Assembly (NCBI GenBank): GCA_011330545.1
Contig: DRQI01000472.1
Location: 1-15,708, forward strand
Length of the DNA: 15,708 bases
Origin: Flavobacteriia bacterium
GTDB taxonomy: Bacteria > Bacteroidota > Bacteroidia > Flavobacteriales > Flavobacteriaceae
Direction of reading: 5' to 3'
Positions 14,291 through 15,708 of the stretch are shown here, one piece after another. The position numbers and the translations under genes were made by a program. Under the pieces are notes generated by a model. The model was given only the letters and a program-made list of their open reading frames with translations. It ran no database searches and had not been told where the DNA came from. Within the stretch, counting starts at the first letter, position 1. Each line of letters begins with the position of its first letter.

Positions 14291-15708
14291 TTATTGTTGA
14301 TTTTGTTTTATCAGTTTTTTGAGTACTTTCTTCTTTACTTTTACAGGATATTGCTGTCTCAATTCACGAATCCATTGTTTATCTAAATAATCTTGATAAT
14401 CATTAATTACGTTGCCTTTGGCTTCTGACAACAACATGGGTTGCGGGGGCATTATTTGGAAGGTTTTAACAATTGTAAATCCGTTGCCATCGTCAATAAC
14501 ATCAGAAACCCCCACGGTATCAAATACAAAACCTTTAGGCAGTTTATCGTGATTTTCTTCTACTACCCTTCTGGTAAATAACACATGAATTATAGGCCCA
14601 TCATTGACTAATTTTTTAATTTCATCGATTTCTTTTCCCTCTTCCAGGTATTTCTTTACCAACAACGCCTTATCTTTACGTGTACAAGAGGCTATGATTA
14701 CATCGCCGCGTTTTTTCCAAAAGTATTTGTCTTGATTTTTTGTAAAAAAAGCTTTCAACCCAAGTGTATCTTGCTCTGCGCGTTTCCATACTTTGTCTTG
14801 TAACAAATCAAACAGTAACAATCCGTCTTTGTATTCTTGCAGCGTAAATGCAAAGGATGGGTCTGTTTTTTCTAAATTATCTTTGTAATACGCAAGTACT
14901 TTTGTTTCAAAGAAGTCAGTAAAAATATCTTTGGTACTTTTATTGGGACGTTGCCGGCCATATTTTATCAATTCGCCTAATGCTGTTGTTACTCCGTTTA
15001 TTGAAAAAATAGCAGTTGCTGAGTTTTTAGAAATAACTGCCGTATCGTTATTAAAATACGATTGCAACAGCTCGGTATTTTTTGTAATGTGGTACTCTTT
15101 TATCAGCCTTTTAACTATTGAAGTGCCCGCCAGTTTATAACGTTTGCTTTTTTCAATTTTTTGCGTTAACTCATCCTTAACCGAATTAAAATCCCCAATG
15201 GGATATTTTTTTATCAACTTTACAATATGCCAGCCATACCGTGTTTGAAACGGCGTTGAAATATCATTTTCGTTTTTTAATGAAAAGGCTACATCGGCAA
15301 ATGATTTAATCATTCTCGTTGCATTAAACTTAGCCAATTTCCCTCCATTGACGGCTGAGCTTCTGTCTTCTGACTGTTGCCTTGCCAATAATTCAAAATC
15401 CATACCCTGATTCAATTTGGCAAACAGTTCATAAATTTTTGTTTTGGCCTGTAATGAATCTTTTTTATCATTCTTAATCATAATATGGGCCACCTCAACT
15501 TCTCCTTTTGAATCCCTCACAGCATTCACTTTTACAATATGGTAGCCAAACTGTGTTCTAAAAGGTTGTGAAATTTCACCAACATTGGTTTGATAGGCAG
15601 CATTTTCAAAAGGATACACCATGGCAAAAGCTGAAAAATACCCTAAATTACCCCCGTTTTTTTGTACAGACGGGTCTTCTGAATACTGTTTGGCAACAGT
15701 TTCAAAAG
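14291..15708 (-). CDS. PpiC/SurA-type peptidyl-prolyl isomerase, 5' part outside window
   Basis: The frame stays open to the right edge of the window: before the Met at 15622 it continues with FETVAKQYSEDPSVQKNGGN, a parvulin motif. The gene therefore begins beyond 15708 and about 471 C-terminal residues are visible. They hold the end of a first parvulin domain (EISQPFRTQFGYHIVKVNAV), a complete second one (VAHIMIK to RYGWHIVKL, visible residues about 69-167) and a long C-terminal domain with no rotamase motif, ending in a basic tail (KVKKKVLKKLIKQ). It should act in the periplasm on outer-membrane protein precursors. The missing part should hold a signal peptide and the SurA-N domain. It is the first of three adjacent related genes and runs into the next with a one-base gap. 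Confidence 0.9.
   Translation of the reverse strand, partial: FETVAKQYSEDPSVQKNGGNLGYFSAFAMVYPFENAAYQTNVGEISQPFRTQFGYHIVKVNAVRDSKGEVEVAHIMIKNDKKDSLQAKTKIYELFAKLNQGMDFELLARQQSEDRSSAVNGGKLAKFNATRMIKSFADVAFSLKNENDISTPFQTRYGWHIVKLIKKYPIGDFNSVKDELTQKIEKSKRYKLAGTSIVKRLIKEYHITKNTELLQSYFNNDTAVISKNSATAIFSINGVTTALGELIKYGRQRPNKSTKDIFTDFFETKVLAYYKDNLEKTDPSFAFTLQEYKDGLLLFDLLQDKVWKRAEQDTLGLKAFFTKNQDKYFWKKRGDVIIASCTRKDKALLVKKYLEEGKEIDEIKKLVNDGPIIHVLFTRRVVEENHDKLPKGFVFDTVGVSDVIDDGNGFTIVKTFQIMPPQPMLLSEAKGNVINDYQDYLDKQWIRELRQQYPVKVKKKVLKKLIKQNQQ

Noticed and set aside
14291..15622. Met at 15622 as a true start of the PpiC-type gene
   Set aside because: A parvulin motif is encoded in frame up to the window edge, so this Met is internal.

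Overview
The window looks like a chromosomal segment from a marine-type flavobacterium (Bacteroidota, Flavobacteriia). The evidence is AT-rich DNA, signal peptides ending in Ala-Gln or Gly-Gln, no Shine-Dalgarno boxes, TAnnTTTG-like promoter cores, a PorV/PorQ-family outer-membrane protein, tandem secreted amidohydrolases and a Lnb/DUF4105 protein. There are no rRNA or tRNA genes, CRISPR arrays, transposase genes or phage genes. Genus and species cannot be read from the sequence alone.

Layout. Positions 1-2435 (+): the 3' part of a metal-dependent amidohydrolase, then a complete secreted paralogue that has lost most metal ligands. Positions 2436-2921: a 486-base gap without a gene. It holds a weak terminator, an inverted repeat, and a 177-bp imperfect palindrome with terminal inverted repeats that resembles a non-coding mobile (MITE-like) element. 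Positions 2922-5885 (+): a tight four-gene operon encoding a SpoU/TrmH RNA methyltransferase, an NlpC/P60 lipoprotein, MTA/SAH nucleosidase and a YheT-type alpha/beta hydrolase. Positions 5894-6620: an unusually AT-rich gene for a membrane-anchored DUF4375 (DMP19-like) protein, bracketed by two direct copies of a 46-bp stem-loop repeat. Positions 6762-9092 (+): a PorV/PorQ-family outer-membrane protein and a Lnb/DUF4105 polytopic protein, both starting at TTG.

The right-hand 6.6 kb is on the minus strand and reads leftward. Three SurA/PpiC-type periplasmic chaperone genes are separated by single bases; the first is cut by the window edge. They are followed by a MoxR AAA+ ATPase and a membrane-bound nucleotide-sugar 4,6-dehydratase (CapD/WbpM/PglF type). 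The dehydratase gene converges on the Lnb/DUF4105 gene, and their 3' ends overlap by 36 bp.

Theme: much of the window serves the cell envelope, including outer-membrane protein folding (SurA cluster), a T9SS-type beta-barrel, peptidoglycan hydrolysis (NlpC/P60), surface glycan precursors (dehydratase) and secreted hydrolases. The least explained signals are the repeat-bracketed DUF4375 gene, the long palindrome and the degenerate amidohydrolase paralogue.
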